DNA of 26,118 bases, from assembly GCA_903898725.1 (NCBI GenBank), contig CAIUGQ010000194.1:1-26118 (forward strand), in the 5' to 3' direction. The notes under the pieces are model-generated. The model was not told the DNA's origin. It saw nothing but the letters and a program-made list of their open reading frames with translations, and did no database searches. This DNA comes from an uncultured Burkholderiales bacterium (GTDB lineage: Bacteria; Pseudomonadota; Gammaproteobacteria; Burkholderiales; Burkholderiaceae_E). The position numbers and the translations under genes are program-made. Below are positions 7,237 to 14,418 of the stretch, in pieces; position 1 is the stretch's first letter, and each line of letters begins with the position of its first letter.

Positions 7237-8454
7237 TCACAGGCGGATCGCCTGGGCCGGGTCGAGGGCTGCGGCGCGGCGCGCCGGCGCCACCGCGGCC
7301 AGCACGCCCGCGAGGGTCGCGCCCGCCGCGACCCAGACGAAGGTCTCGAGGTCGAGGGTGATCGGGAACAGCGGGCCACCGTCGGCACCCCGGACCAGCG
7401 CGGTGAACGCGGCCACCATCGCCCACGCGATCGCGGCGCCGAGCACCGAGCCCGCCGCGCTCACCAGCGCGCCCTGCAGCAGGAACACCCGCGTCATCTG
7501 CGCGCGCGAGGCGCCCATCGCGCGCAGGATGCCGATCTCCTTGCGCTTCTGCACCACCGACACCACCAGCACGCTCGCGATGCCGAGCACCACCACGATC
7601 ATCACCACGGCGCGGATCAGCCGCGTCGACAGCGTCTGCGCATCGAGCGCGGACAGCAGCTGGCTGTTGGTCTGCATCCAGCTCTCGATCTCGTACGGCA
7701 GCCGCGCGCGCAGCCGCGCCGCGACCGACTCCGCATCGAACACGTCGGTGACCGTCAGGTCGAGCTGGGTGACGCCGCCCGGAATGCCGAGCAGGCTCTG
7801 CGCGGTGCGCAGCGGCAGGTAGACGTTGCGCCGGTTCACGTCGCGCACGCCGACGTCGAAGATGGCGACGGCCCGCAGCGATTCGGTGGTGTCGCGGTCG
7901 ATCGACAGCGAGAACCGGTCCCCGAGGCGCACGCCCAGGTCCTCGGCGAGCTCCCGGCCGACGATCGCCTCGCCCGGACCGAGGCGAGCCGTGCCTTCGA
8001 CGATCTTGTCGGACAGCGCCGCGATCCGGTCGTAGCGCTCGAGCTCGACGCCGACGATCGCGACGGCGCGGCTGCCCTCGCCGCGCAGCGCGATCGCGGT
8101 GCCGCCCGCCATCGGCGAGACAGCGACGACGCCGGCCACGGTCTCGAGCGAACGCGCGAGCGGCGCCCAGTTCTCGATCGAGCGGGTGCGCTGCGCGCGC
8201 GGCTGCTCCCGGATCGAGGCGTCCGCGCCGGGCGTGGCGACGCGCCCGGCCAGCGGCACGTCCTTCACCGGACGGATCGTCAGGTGCGGCTGCACGCCCA
8301 GCGTGCGGCGGATGGTGTTGGCCTGCAGGCCGTCGACCAGCGCGGTGATGTAGGTGACCACCGCCACGCCCATCGCGACACCGACGATCAGCAGCAGGGT
8401 CTGCATCTTCCCCTCGACGAGGAAGCGGACCGCGATGCGCCAGGCGAAGCCCAT
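7237..8454 (-). CDS. ABC transporter permease, FtsX/MacB/LolC type
   Basis: 405 aa. One N-terminal membrane segment (about residues 18-42, TLLLIVGVAMGVAVVTYITALV) is followed by a large periplasmic domain (about 45-270) and three C-terminal helices, the first being IRAVVMIVVVLGIASVLVVSVV. The cytoplasmic coupling sequence KRKEIGILRAMGASRAQM between the second and third helices is the hallmark of FtsX-domain permeases. It starts 15 nt after the adaptor gene stops and is followed after 10 nt by the ATPase, so the three subunits are co-translated. The presence of a HlyD-like adaptor makes a MacAB- or DevBCA-like exporter more likely than LolCDE lipoprotein release. Confidence 0.9.
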   Translation of the reverse strand: MGFAWRIAVRFLVEGKMQTLLLIVGVAMGVAVVTYITALVDGLQANTIRRTLGVQPHLTIRPVKDVPLAGRVATPGADASIREQPRAQRTRSIENWAPLARSLETVAGVVAVSPMAGGTAIALRGEGSRAVAIVGVELERYDRIAALSDKIVEGTARLGPGEAIVGRELAEDLGVRLGDRFSLSIDRDTTESLRAVAIFDVGVRDVNRRNVYLPLRTAQSLLGIPGGVTQLDLTVTDVFDAESVAARLRARLPYEIESWMQTNSQLLSALDAQTLSTRLIRAVVMIVVVLGIASVLVVSVVQKRKEIGILRAMGASRAQMTRVFLLQGALVSAAGSVLGAAIAWAMVAAFTALVRGADGGPLFPITLDLETFVWVAAGATLAGVLAAVAPARRAAALDPAQAIRL

Positions 8455-8469
8455 GGTCGCCGCGCCGGC

Positions 8470-9687
8470 TCAGCGGGCGCCGGCGACGGGCTCGCCGTCC
8501 CGCACCGCGCGGGCGCGCGCGCCGGGTTCGGCCGACAGCGGATCGGCGAGCACCGCGTCGCCGGTGGCCAGGCCGTCGACGATCTCGACCCGGTCGAGCG
8601 TGCGCAGTCCGATGCGCACCGTCTGCTCGACGACGCGGCCGTCGGCGAGCCGGCGGACCCGCGCCTCGGTGCCCGGGCCGAGCACGGCCGTCGCCGGCAG
8701 CGTGCGGGCCCGTTCGGTTCGGCCGGTGCTCACCTGCATCGACAGCGTCATGTCCTCGCGAAGGAAGGCGGGGGCTGCAGCAACCTCGAACTTCACCTCG
8801 ACCGTGCCGCGCTGCGCATCGACGCCAGGTGCGATGCGCAGCACCCGTGCCTCGAACGGCTGCTGCGGGAACGCATCGGCGACGACCCGCGCGGGCTGCC
8901 CGAGGGCGAGCTGCGAGAGGAACTTCTCGTCGGCCTGCCCGACCAGCTGCGTGGCCCCGGTGGCGGCGAACGCGAACAGCGTGCGTCCGGGCTGCACGAT
9001 CTGGCCCGGCTCGACCAGCCGCGTGACGATGCGGCCATCGGCGGGCGCGACGATCCGGGTCTGTGCGAGCCGGGCCTGCGCGAGCCCGGCCGCAGCGCGT
9101 GCCTCGTCGGCCTGCAGCCGCGCCTGCTCGGCCTCGGTGCCGCGGCCCGCGTTGGCCCGTGCGCCCGCGCCGGCAGCCTCGAGCTGGGCCTGCGCGATGC
9201 GCACCGCGCGGTCGGTCTCGTCGATCCGGGCCTGCGACACGTAGCCGCGCTCGAACAGGTCGCGGCTGCGGCGGGCCTCGCGCTGCGCGGCCTCGAGGGT
9301 CGCACGCGCCGTCTCGAGGGCCGCGTCCGCGGTCGGCACCCCGAGCTCGCGCTGGCCGACGACCCGCGCCTCGGCCAGCCGCAGCGCGGCCTGCGACTGG
9401 GACAGCTGGGCCTGCAGCTCCGCCGATTCCAGCCGCGCGAGCAGAGCGCCCTCGCGCACGGCATCGCCCTCGCGCACGGCCACCTCGACGACCCTGCCGG
9501 TGAGCGTCGCGCCCAGGTCGACCCGAACCGGCGCGGCCACGCGCCCGGAGAACACCAGGGACTGGACCAGCGGTGCTTCGGTGACCGCCACCAGCGCGAC
9601 CGGCTGAGGGCGCCAGGCCCGCCAGGCGAGCCCGCCCGCGACCGCGAGCACCACCAGGACCGCGCCCACCCGTCGCCACGCTTTCAT
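8470..9687 (-). CDS. HlyD/MacA-family periplasmic adaptor of ABC exporter
   Basis: 405 aa. An N-terminal membrane anchor (about residues 7-25) is followed by a lipoyl half-motif with GRVVEVAVREGDAVREGALLARLES, a long alanine- and arginine-rich alpha-helical hairpin (about 95-215) and the second lipoyl half with IVAPADGRIVTRLVEPGQIVQPG. Beta-barrel and membrane-proximal domains complete the fold. Such adaptors trimerise or hexamerise and link an inner-membrane exporter to an outer-membrane channel; no TolC-like gene is in the window. It is the first gene of the exporter operon. The ATG at 9687 is supported by a TAGAAT -10 box 7 nt upstream, implying a leaderless or nearly leaderless mRNA. Confidence 0.9.
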   Translation of the reverse strand: MKAWRRVGAVLVVLAVAGGLAWRAWRPQPVALVAVTEAPLVQSLVFSGRVAAPVRVDLGATLTGRVVEVAVREGDAVREGALLARLESAELQAQLSQSQAALRLAEARVVGQRELGVPTADAALETARATLEAAQREARRSRDLFERGYVSQARIDETDRAVRIAQAQLEAAGAGARANAGRGTEAEQARLQADEARAAAGLAQARLAQTRIVAPADGRIVTRLVEPGQIVQPGRTLFAFAATGATQLVGQADEKFLSQLALGQPARVVADAFPQQPFEARVLRIAPGVDAQRGTVEVKFEVAAAPAFLREDMTLSMQVSTGRTERARTLPATAVLGPGTEARVRRLADGRVVEQTVRIGLRTLDRVEIVDGLATGDAVLADPLSAEPGARARAVRDGEPVAGAR

Positions 9688-9688
9688 A

Positions 9689-9706
9689 GCCCGGATTCTA
9701 CCGGGC
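9689..9706 (-). promoter_or_regulatory. -10 box enclosed in a perfect inverted repeat
   Basis: On the minus strand TAGAAT (9695-9700) is flanked by GCCCGG and CCGGGC, a perfect 6-bp inverted repeat with the -10 hexamer as its centre. The ATG of the adaptor gene follows 7 nt after the hexamer. The palindrome could be an operator over the promoter, or a weak hairpin after the kinase gene. Confidence 0.45.
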
Positions 9707-9750
9707 CGGGCGGGCGGTCCTGCCTCGGTTGCCGGGGGCCGTGTCGGCGC

Positions 9751-11934
9751 TCAGCCCGTCGTCGCCTCGCGCCGCAGGATCGACCGGATCGCCGCGTCGA
9801 GCGACGGCGCCCTGACGGGCTTGGCCAGGAACCCGTTCATGCCCGCCTCGATGCAGCGGTCGCGGTCCGCATCCATCGCGTTCGCCGTCATCGCGACGAT
9901 CGGCAGCATGCGGCCCGCATCGCGGATCCGGCGGGTCGCCTCGACCCCGTCCATCTCGGGCATCTGCATGTCCATGAGCACGAGGTCGAAGTCGCCGCCG
10001 AGGACGAGCTCGAGCGCCTGCCGGCCGTCGCCGGCCACGACGACCTCGTGGCCGAGCTTGTGCAGCATCAGCGAGGCGAGCTTCTGGTTGACGACGTTGT
10101 CCTCGGCGAGCAGCACCCGCAGCGGGCGATCCGACGGGACGGCGTCGCTGCCGTCGCCGGCCTCGTGGGGTCCGCCGGCGAGCCCGCGCCCATCGGCCGC
10201 ACCGGGCGCCGGGGCCGCCACGTCGTCCGCGGGCGCGAGCCGCACCGTGAACCGGAACCGGCTGCCGCGCCCGGGCTCGCTGGACACCGAGATGCCGCCG
10301 CCCATCGCCTCGACGAGGCGCCGGGTGATCGCCAGCCCCAGCCCGGTGCCGCCGAAGCGGCGGGTGGTCGAGCTGTCGGCCTGGGCGAAGGCGTCGAAGA
10401 TGAGCTCCTGCTTGTCGGCGGGGATGCCCACTCCGGTGTCGACGACCTCGCAGTCGAGCTCGATCGCGCCGTCGCCGGACGCTCCGGGCGCGTCGCGTGC
10501 ATCGACCCGCAGCGTCACCGACCCGGCCTGCGTGAACTTCACCGCGTTGCCGAGCAGGTTCACCAGCACCTGGCGCAGCCGGCCCGGATCGCCGCGAGCG
10601 AGCGAGGGCACGCCCGGTGCGAGCTCGAGCGCGAAACGCAGCGACTTGCGCTGCGCCGACAGCGCGATCGGCCGGCACAGGTGCTCGAGCAGCGCGCGGG
10701 GCTCGAACTCGATCGACTCGAGCTCCATGTGGCCTGCCTCGATCTTCGACAGGTCCAGCAGGTCGTTGATGATCTCCATCAGCGCATCGGCCGACTGACG
10801 CACCGTCTCGAGGTAGTCGCGCTGGTTCGGCGCGAGCGCCGTGTCGAGCACCAGCTCGGTCATGCCGATGATCCCGTTCATCGGGGTGCGGATCTCGTGG
10901 CTCATGTTCGCGAGGAACTGGCTCTTGGCGAGGCTCGCGGCCTCGGCCGCGTCCTTGGCCTCGCCGAGCCGCCGCTCGAGCGACTTGCGTTCGGTGGTGT
11001 CGAAGATCACGCCGATCATGCCGGTGACCGCGCCGCTCGCCTGCGTCATCGACGCCTTGCTGTAGTACAGCGTGCGCGGCGTGCCGTCGGGCAGCGGCAT
11101 CTCCATCTCGTACGACTGGCGGGTCGGCCGCGTCAGCAGCTCGCGGTCGCGCTCGATGTGTTCGTCGGCGTAGCCGTCCGAGAAGACCTCGGCCGAGGTG
11201 CGGCCGATCGCGGCCTGCCGGTCGATGCCGAACAGCCACTCGAGCGCGCGGTTCATGCCGAGGAAGCGGCCCTCGGCGTCCTTGTAGTAGATCGCGACCG
11301 GGATCGCGTCGAGCAGCTCGCTGCGGAAGTGCAGCTGCTCGCGCAGCGCCGCCTCGGCGCGCTTGCGTTCGGTGATGTCGGTGCGGATCGCGACGTAGCG
11401 CTCCGGACGGCCGTCGGCACCGGCCATCGGCACGATCGACGCATCGACCCAGTGCAGCGAGCCGTCCTTGGAGCGGTTGCAGATCTCGCCGTGCCAGACC
11501 TCGCCCGCGGCGATGGTGCGCCACATCTGCGTGAAGAACGCGGGCGGATGGGTGCCGCTGTTGACGATCCGATGGTTCGTGCCGATCAGCTCGTCGAGCG
11601 TGTAGCCGGTGAGCGTGCAGAACTTCGCGTTGGCATCGAGGATGCGGCCGCGGGTGTCGGTGACGCTGACGATCGCATGCTGATCGAGCGCGAACTTCTG
11701 CGACTCGAGGTCGCGCTGCAGGTCCGTGCGCCGGCGGGCGCCGTCGGCGTCGGCCGGGTCGGCACCGTCCGAGGCGAGCTCGCCGACCAGGCCGCGCAGG
11801 CCGCGCAGCACCGCTGCGACGGGGGCCGACTCGAGGGCGGCGGCGGCTTCGCAGGCGGTGAGCACGGCCTCGAGGGCGGCACCGTCGGTGATGCCGAGGT
11901 GGCGGGCGAGGCGGGCGTCGACGGCGTCGCTCAT
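9751..11934 (-). CDS. Soluble PAS-PAS hybrid histidine kinase with receiver domain
   Basis: 727 aa, no transmembrane segment or signal peptide, so a cytoplasmic sensor. Domains: a helical N-terminus; PAS/PAC 1 at about 83-195 (ITERKRAE at its end); PAS/PAC 2 at about 203-318 (TTERKSLE); HisKA with phospho-acceptor H346 in MSHEIRTPMNG; HATPase with N-box NLLGNAVKFT from 459, DTGVGIP at 499-505 and GGTGLGL at 528-534; and a C-terminal receiver at 605-720 with acid pocket E611/D612, phospho-acceptor D655 in LVLMDMQMPEMDG and K705. The core is complete. There is no HPt domain and no separate response regulator nearby, so output must pass to partners encoded elsewhere. The first PAS, with EVWHGEICNRSKDG and a KFCTLTGYT start, resembles PAS domains that can bind flavin or haem, but no ligand-binding residue can be proved here. 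Confidence 0.93.
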   Translation of the reverse strand: MSDAVDARLARHLGITDGAALEAVLTACEAAAALESAPVAAVLRGLRGLVGELASDGADPADADGARRRTDLQRDLESQKFALDQHAIVSVTDTRGRILDANAKFCTLTGYTLDELIGTNHRIVNSGTHPPAFFTQMWRTIAAGEVWHGEICNRSKDGSLHWVDASIVPMAGADGRPERYVAIRTDITERKRAEAALREQLHFRSELLDAIPVAIYYKDAEGRFLGMNRALEWLFGIDRQAAIGRTSAEVFSDGYADEHIERDRELLTRPTRQSYEMEMPLPDGTPRTLYYSKASMTQASGAVTGMIGVIFDTTERKSLERRLGEAKDAAEAASLAKSQFLANMSHEIRTPMNGIIGMTELVLDTALAPNQRDYLETVRQSADALMEIINDLLDLSKIEAGHMELESIEFEPRALLEHLCRPIALSAQRKSLRFALELAPGVPSLARGDPGRLRQVLVNLLGNAVKFTQAGSVTLRVDARDAPGASGDGAIELDCEVVDTGVGIPADKQELIFDAFAQADSSTTRRFGGTGLGLAITRRLVEAMGGGISVSSEPGRGSRFRFTVRLAPADDVAAPAPGAADGRGLAGGPHEAGDGSDAVPSDRPLRVLLAEDNVVNQKLASLMLHKLGHEVVVAGDGRQALELVLGGDFDLVLMDMQMPEMDGVEATRRIRDAGRMLPIVAMTANAMDADRDRCIEAGMNGFLAKPVRAPSLDAAIRSILRREATTG

Positions 11935-12079
11935 CGCACTGCGGGCTCCCGCGACGTGCCGCGCGGCCCGGGTCGGGCATCGGCACGGAGTCCAGCCGGT
12001 GGGCAGGGGCGGGGCGTCATGGTCGGGGCGGGTCCGGGGTCTGCGGGACCGGTCGGCTCGGCGCCGGTCCCTCCGTTCG

Positions 12080-12085
12080 ATTATC
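12080..12085 (-). promoter_or_regulatory. Possible -10 box for the hybrid kinase
   Basis: GATAAT on the minus strand, one mismatch from consensus, sits in a GC-rich stretch upstream of the kinase. It would give a 5' untranslated region of about 140 nt. No clear -35 box is visible, so this is tentative. Confidence 0.3.
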
Positions 12086-12165
12086 GGCCCGTGCCTCGCC
12101 GCGGGCACAGGCCTGCCGGTCGGGCCGACACGCGGCGCATGCACGGCCGCGCGAGCGGATCCGGC

Positions 12166-12196
12166 AAATAAAAAGGCCGGTCACGAAGGACCGGCC
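12166..12196 (-). terminator. Rho-independent terminator for leftward transcripts
   Basis: An 8-bp perfect stem (GGCCGGTC / GACCGGCC) with a 6-nt loop is followed, on the minus strand, by TTTTTATTT. A run this rich in A/T is rare in this window. It ends transcription coming from the chaC-like gene or from a small RNA gene between, and insulates the hybrid kinase downstream. Confidence 0.88.
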
Positions 12197-12260
12197 CAAG
12201 GCTCCATCGGAGGAGGAGTGGAGCTGGAGAGAGAACCCGGGGCCAAGTCTGCCCGGGCGA
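12166..12260 (-). ncRNA. Candidate CU-rich small RNA or 3'-UTR-derived RNA
   Basis: Read leftward, the stretch has three parts in order: a stem-loop made by two CCCGGG arms (12236-12241 and 12252-12257), a single-stranded pyrimidine-rich segment (12208-12235) holding CTCCACTCCTCCTCC, and the strong intrinsic terminator. CCTCC repeats are complementary to Shine-Dalgarno sequences, so this is the architecture of an anti-SD riboregulator. It lies between the chaC-like stop (12393) and the terminator, so it could also be processed from that mRNA. No convincing own promoter was found. The rest of the 458-nt gap between 11934 and 12393 holds nothing else I can recognise. Confidence 0.3.
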
Positions 12261-12392
12261 GATCTCACGCCGATGACCGTGCGTCTCGCGGCGGGCGCGA
12301 TCAGGTCCCGATTCGGTCTCGGGGCGGTCGACGGTCGGACTGGGGCGGGAGGGGGCGGCCGGTGCGGCGTCTCGGGGCGCCGCACCGGGCGC

Positions 12393-12989
12393 TCAGTCGC
12401 AGTCGGCGGCGAGCAGCCGACGGCCGACCATGGCCAGGTGCGGACAGTGGACGCCGTGCTCGGCGAGGCTGTGCCAGGTGCGGATCGCATAGTCGCGGTT
12501 GGGGCCGCGCTGGCCGCAGCAGGCGGTGAGACGCTGGACGATCTCGTCGTGGCTCAGCCGTTCATACGACGCGCTGGCGCGGTTCGCAGTGAAAGCGAGC
12601 GCCTGCACACGTTGTCCATCCGCCAGGACGGTGGCGACCATCCGGGCGACGTACACCCCGCCGCCCATCTCGCGTTCGTACAGGGCGTCGATCGCCGCGC
12701 GACGCGACTCCGGGCGCAGGCGGAAGGCCATGCCGATGCACGAGCCGCCCCGGTCGAGGCCGAGCACGACGCCGGGCCGCTCGGGGGTGCCGCGGTAGCG
12801 GGTCGAGCGGATGCAGAAGCTGCGGTGGTAGCCGTGCACCTGGGCGAGGCCGGACTCGTGGAACTCGAAGCCGGGATTCCAGATGAGGGAGCCGTAGCCG
12901 AAGACCCAGTCGGGAAGCGGGCGGAAGGAGGCCGGCTCGGAGGGGTCCGCGGCGACGACGGCAGCGTGCTGGCTGTCGAACGCGGTCAT
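12393..12989 (-). CDS. chaC: ChaC-type gamma-glutamylcyclotransferase
   Basis: 198 aa cytoplasmic enzyme of the family that cleaves glutathione (gamma-glutamyl amino acids in related members) to 5-oxoproline. The substrate-binding loop is clear: WVFGYGSLIWNPGFEF (about residues 29-44), followed by GYHRSFCIRSTRYRGTPERPG as in E. coli ChaC. The catalytic glutamate is expected in YEREMGGGVY, with the VARMV strand after it, corresponding to KREM in E. coli ChaC. The ATG at 12989 is preferred to the upstream GTG in frame at 13028, since ChaC homologues start a short way before the YGSL loop. No strong ribosome site is seen; a possible -10 (GTTAAT) lies about 10 nt upstream, suggesting a very short leader. 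The gene diverges from the DUF3717 gene and is followed by the intrinsic terminator at 12166-12196. Confidence 0.9.
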   Translation of the reverse strand: MTAFDSQHAAVVAADPSEPASFRPLPDWVFGYGSLIWNPGFEFHESGLAQVHGYHRSFCIRSTRYRGTPERPGVVLGLDRGGSCIGMAFRLRPESRRAAIDALYEREMGGGVYVARMVATVLADGQRVQALAFTANRASASYERLSHDEIVQRLTACCGQRGPNRDYAIRTWHSLAEHGVHCPHLAMVGRRLLAADCD

Positions 12990-13070
12990 GGTGAGGACAT
13001 TAACGGTCGAGACCCGTCCGGGGAACACAGCGGCGGGCGGACGTCACGGAATTGCCCACGATCGGTGTGC

Positions 13071-13118
13071 TACCGTCGACCGATGGTCCATCCGACGTCC
13101 CGCGCCGCCGCGCGATGA
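13071..13118 (+). promoter_or_regulatory. TACCGT -10 box and 11-codon upstream ORF overlapping the DUF3717 start
   Basis: TACCGT (13071-13076) precedes an ATG at 13083 by exactly six bases, the same spacing as the leaderless start at 1236. The resulting 11-codon ORF (MVHPTSRAAAR) stops with TGA at 13116-13118, overlapping the ATG of the DUF3717 gene as ATGA. This could be a leaderless leader peptide that delivers ribosomes to the next start, or chance. Confidence 0.3.
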
Positions 13119-13336
13119 ACGCCCGCCGCATCTCCGTCGCCGAGCTCGAGGCCGCGATCAACCGCGCCCGCGCGGCGCAGCCCGCCAGCGGTGCCGAGGC
13201 CTCGCTGACGCTGGAGGTCGCGACCCTCGGGGCGCTCTACGGCCGGCTGATCTGGGAGCGTCGCGATGCCGTCGAGGTCGACGCGCTGTCGGATGCCGAG
13301 CGGGTCGCGCTCGGGCTCTGGCTGCCGCCTGCCTGA
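13115..13336 (+). CDS. DUF3717 domain protein, 73 aa
   Basis: A short soluble protein beginning MNARRISVAELEAAINRARAAQPASGAEASLTLE. The start pattern ISVAELEAAINRAR...P..G is what I recall for DUF3717, a family of about 65-110 aa found mainly in Burkholderiales; function unknown. The ATG at 13115 gives a start just before this motif; a TTG-initiated version from 13052 would add 21 residues with no family-like features. No Shine-Dalgarno is visible, and translation may depend on the 11-codon upstream ORF with which it shares an ATGA overlap. Its stop lies only 2 nt from the stop of the convergent DUF1116 gene. Confidence 0.72.
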   Translation: MNARRISVAELEAAINRARAAQPASGAEASLTLEVATLGALYGRLIWERRDAVEVDALSDAERVALGLWLPPA

Positions 13337-13338
13337 GC

Positions 13339-14418
13339 TCATCCCGCCAGGCTCGCGTCGACGCGATAGACGCCGCGGCCGATGAGCCCGCTCGCGCCGT
13401 CCAGGTCGAGGATCGCGAGGTTCACCAGGGGCATCGGGCCGCCGGGTCGCAGCCGCGCCGGGTCCACCAGCCCCGAGGCCGGATCGATCACCGCCGAGCG
13501 CAGGTGCTCGAGCCCGGGCGGCAGCACCGCCCGCCAGTCGTCGCGCAGCGAGGGCGACAGGGCGATCGCCTGACCGCCGAGTCCGCAGAAGTCGATGACG
13601 GCGCTGTCGCCGATCGCCCCCAGCGCGACGGTCTGCGCATGGCCCGGCAGGCGCAGGCCGACCGGCGGGGTCGCCGGCACGCTCACCCAGTCGGCGTGCC
13701 CGTGCAGACGCCAGCCGAAGCGCAGTCCGTTGCCGCCGACCGCCGCGATGCCGTGCGCCTGTCCGCCGAGACACCAGAGCGCGGCGGCCATCAGGACCGG
13801 CAGCACGAAGCCGGGGCTGGCGGCGATCACGGCGAGGTCGCTGCGGGGCAGCCACTGCATCGCGGCCAGCAGCGCATCGTTGGCGACGCCGGTGCGCGCA
13901 TGGCACTCGTCGCCGGCCTCGAGCGCGCGCCCGACCACCGGCGCGATCGCGACCGGTCTGCGGCGCAGCCCGGGGCCCAGCCGGTCCAGGCCGAGCGAGG
14001 CGAGCTCGCGCATGCGGGCGGGCGACTCGGGGGCCATCGAACCGAACCGCAAGGCGGGCGGCGGGCCCTCGACCAGCGGTGCGTAGCACTGGCGCTGCGC
14101 ATCGCCGACCACGGCGAGCGCCATGCCGGCCGACACGACCTGCGCCAGCGGCGTGGCCACGCCGTGATCCTGCGCGGGCTGCAGGCGGAACTCGCCGGCC
14201 TCGAGCATCGCCGCGGCCGTGGCGGGGTCGTCGGCCAGGCCCTCGAGCAGGATGGCCTGCACGGCCGCCTGCCGGACCGCCGCGGGCAGTGCGCCTTCGT
14301 AGGGTGGGCCGGCGTGCAGCAGCACGCGTGCATCCAGCCCGGGCAGCAGCGCGCTGCGCGGGCGCACGTCGAGCCAGCGGGCCTGCTCGAACGGCGTGCA
14401 CAGCGCCGCGGGGTCCAT
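13339..14418 (-). CDS. DUF1116 protein, AllG/YlbE-like (short form)
   Basis: 359 aa. Hallmarks of the DUF1116 family can be read: VLLHAGPPYEGALPAAVRQA (32-51), GPPPALRFGS (118-127), the VVGRALEAGDECHARTGVAN stretch (161-180), GGNGLRFGWRLHG (228-240), LPGHAQTVALGAIGDSAVIDFCGLGG (257-282) and a C-terminal GLIGRGVYR. E. coli YlbE (AllG) of this family is reported to be one subunit of oxamate carbamoyltransferase together with FdrA (AllF) and YlbF (AllH) in allantoin breakdown. Neither partner is present here, and this copy seems to lack the N-terminal extension of longer members. It starts inside the stop of the amidohydrolase gene (TGATG overlap), so the two are translationally coupled and probably act in the same pathway. 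Reaction here is unknown. Confidence 0.8.
   Translation of the reverse strand: MDPAALCTPFEQARWLDVRPRSALLPGLDARVLLHAGPPYEGALPAAVRQAAVQAILLEGLADDPATAAAMLEAGEFRLQPAQDHGVATPLAQVVSAGMALAVVGDAQRQCYAPLVEGPPPALRFGSMAPESPARMRELASLGLDRLGPGLRRRPVAIAPVVGRALEAGDECHARTGVANDALLAAMQWLPRSDLAVIAASPGFVLPVLMAAALWCLGGQAHGIAAVGGNGLRFGWRLHGHADWVSVPATPPVGLRLPGHAQTVALGAIGDSAVIDFCGLGGQAIALSPSLRDDWRAVLPPGLEHLRSAVIDPASGLVDPARLRPGGPMPLVNLAILDLDGASGLIGRGVYRVDASLAG

Noticed and set aside
6409..12171. Very long plus-strand open frame of 1920 codons across the BenE, exporter and kinase region
   Set aside because: Its translation is Arg/Ala/Asp/His-rich low-complexity sequence without domains, and it is antisense to well-recognised minus-strand genes. 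It is a by-product of extreme GC at third codon positions.
13052..13114. Longer N-terminus for the DUF3717 protein from a TTG at 13052
   Set aside because: It would begin before the probable transcript start near 13083 and adds residues unlike the family.
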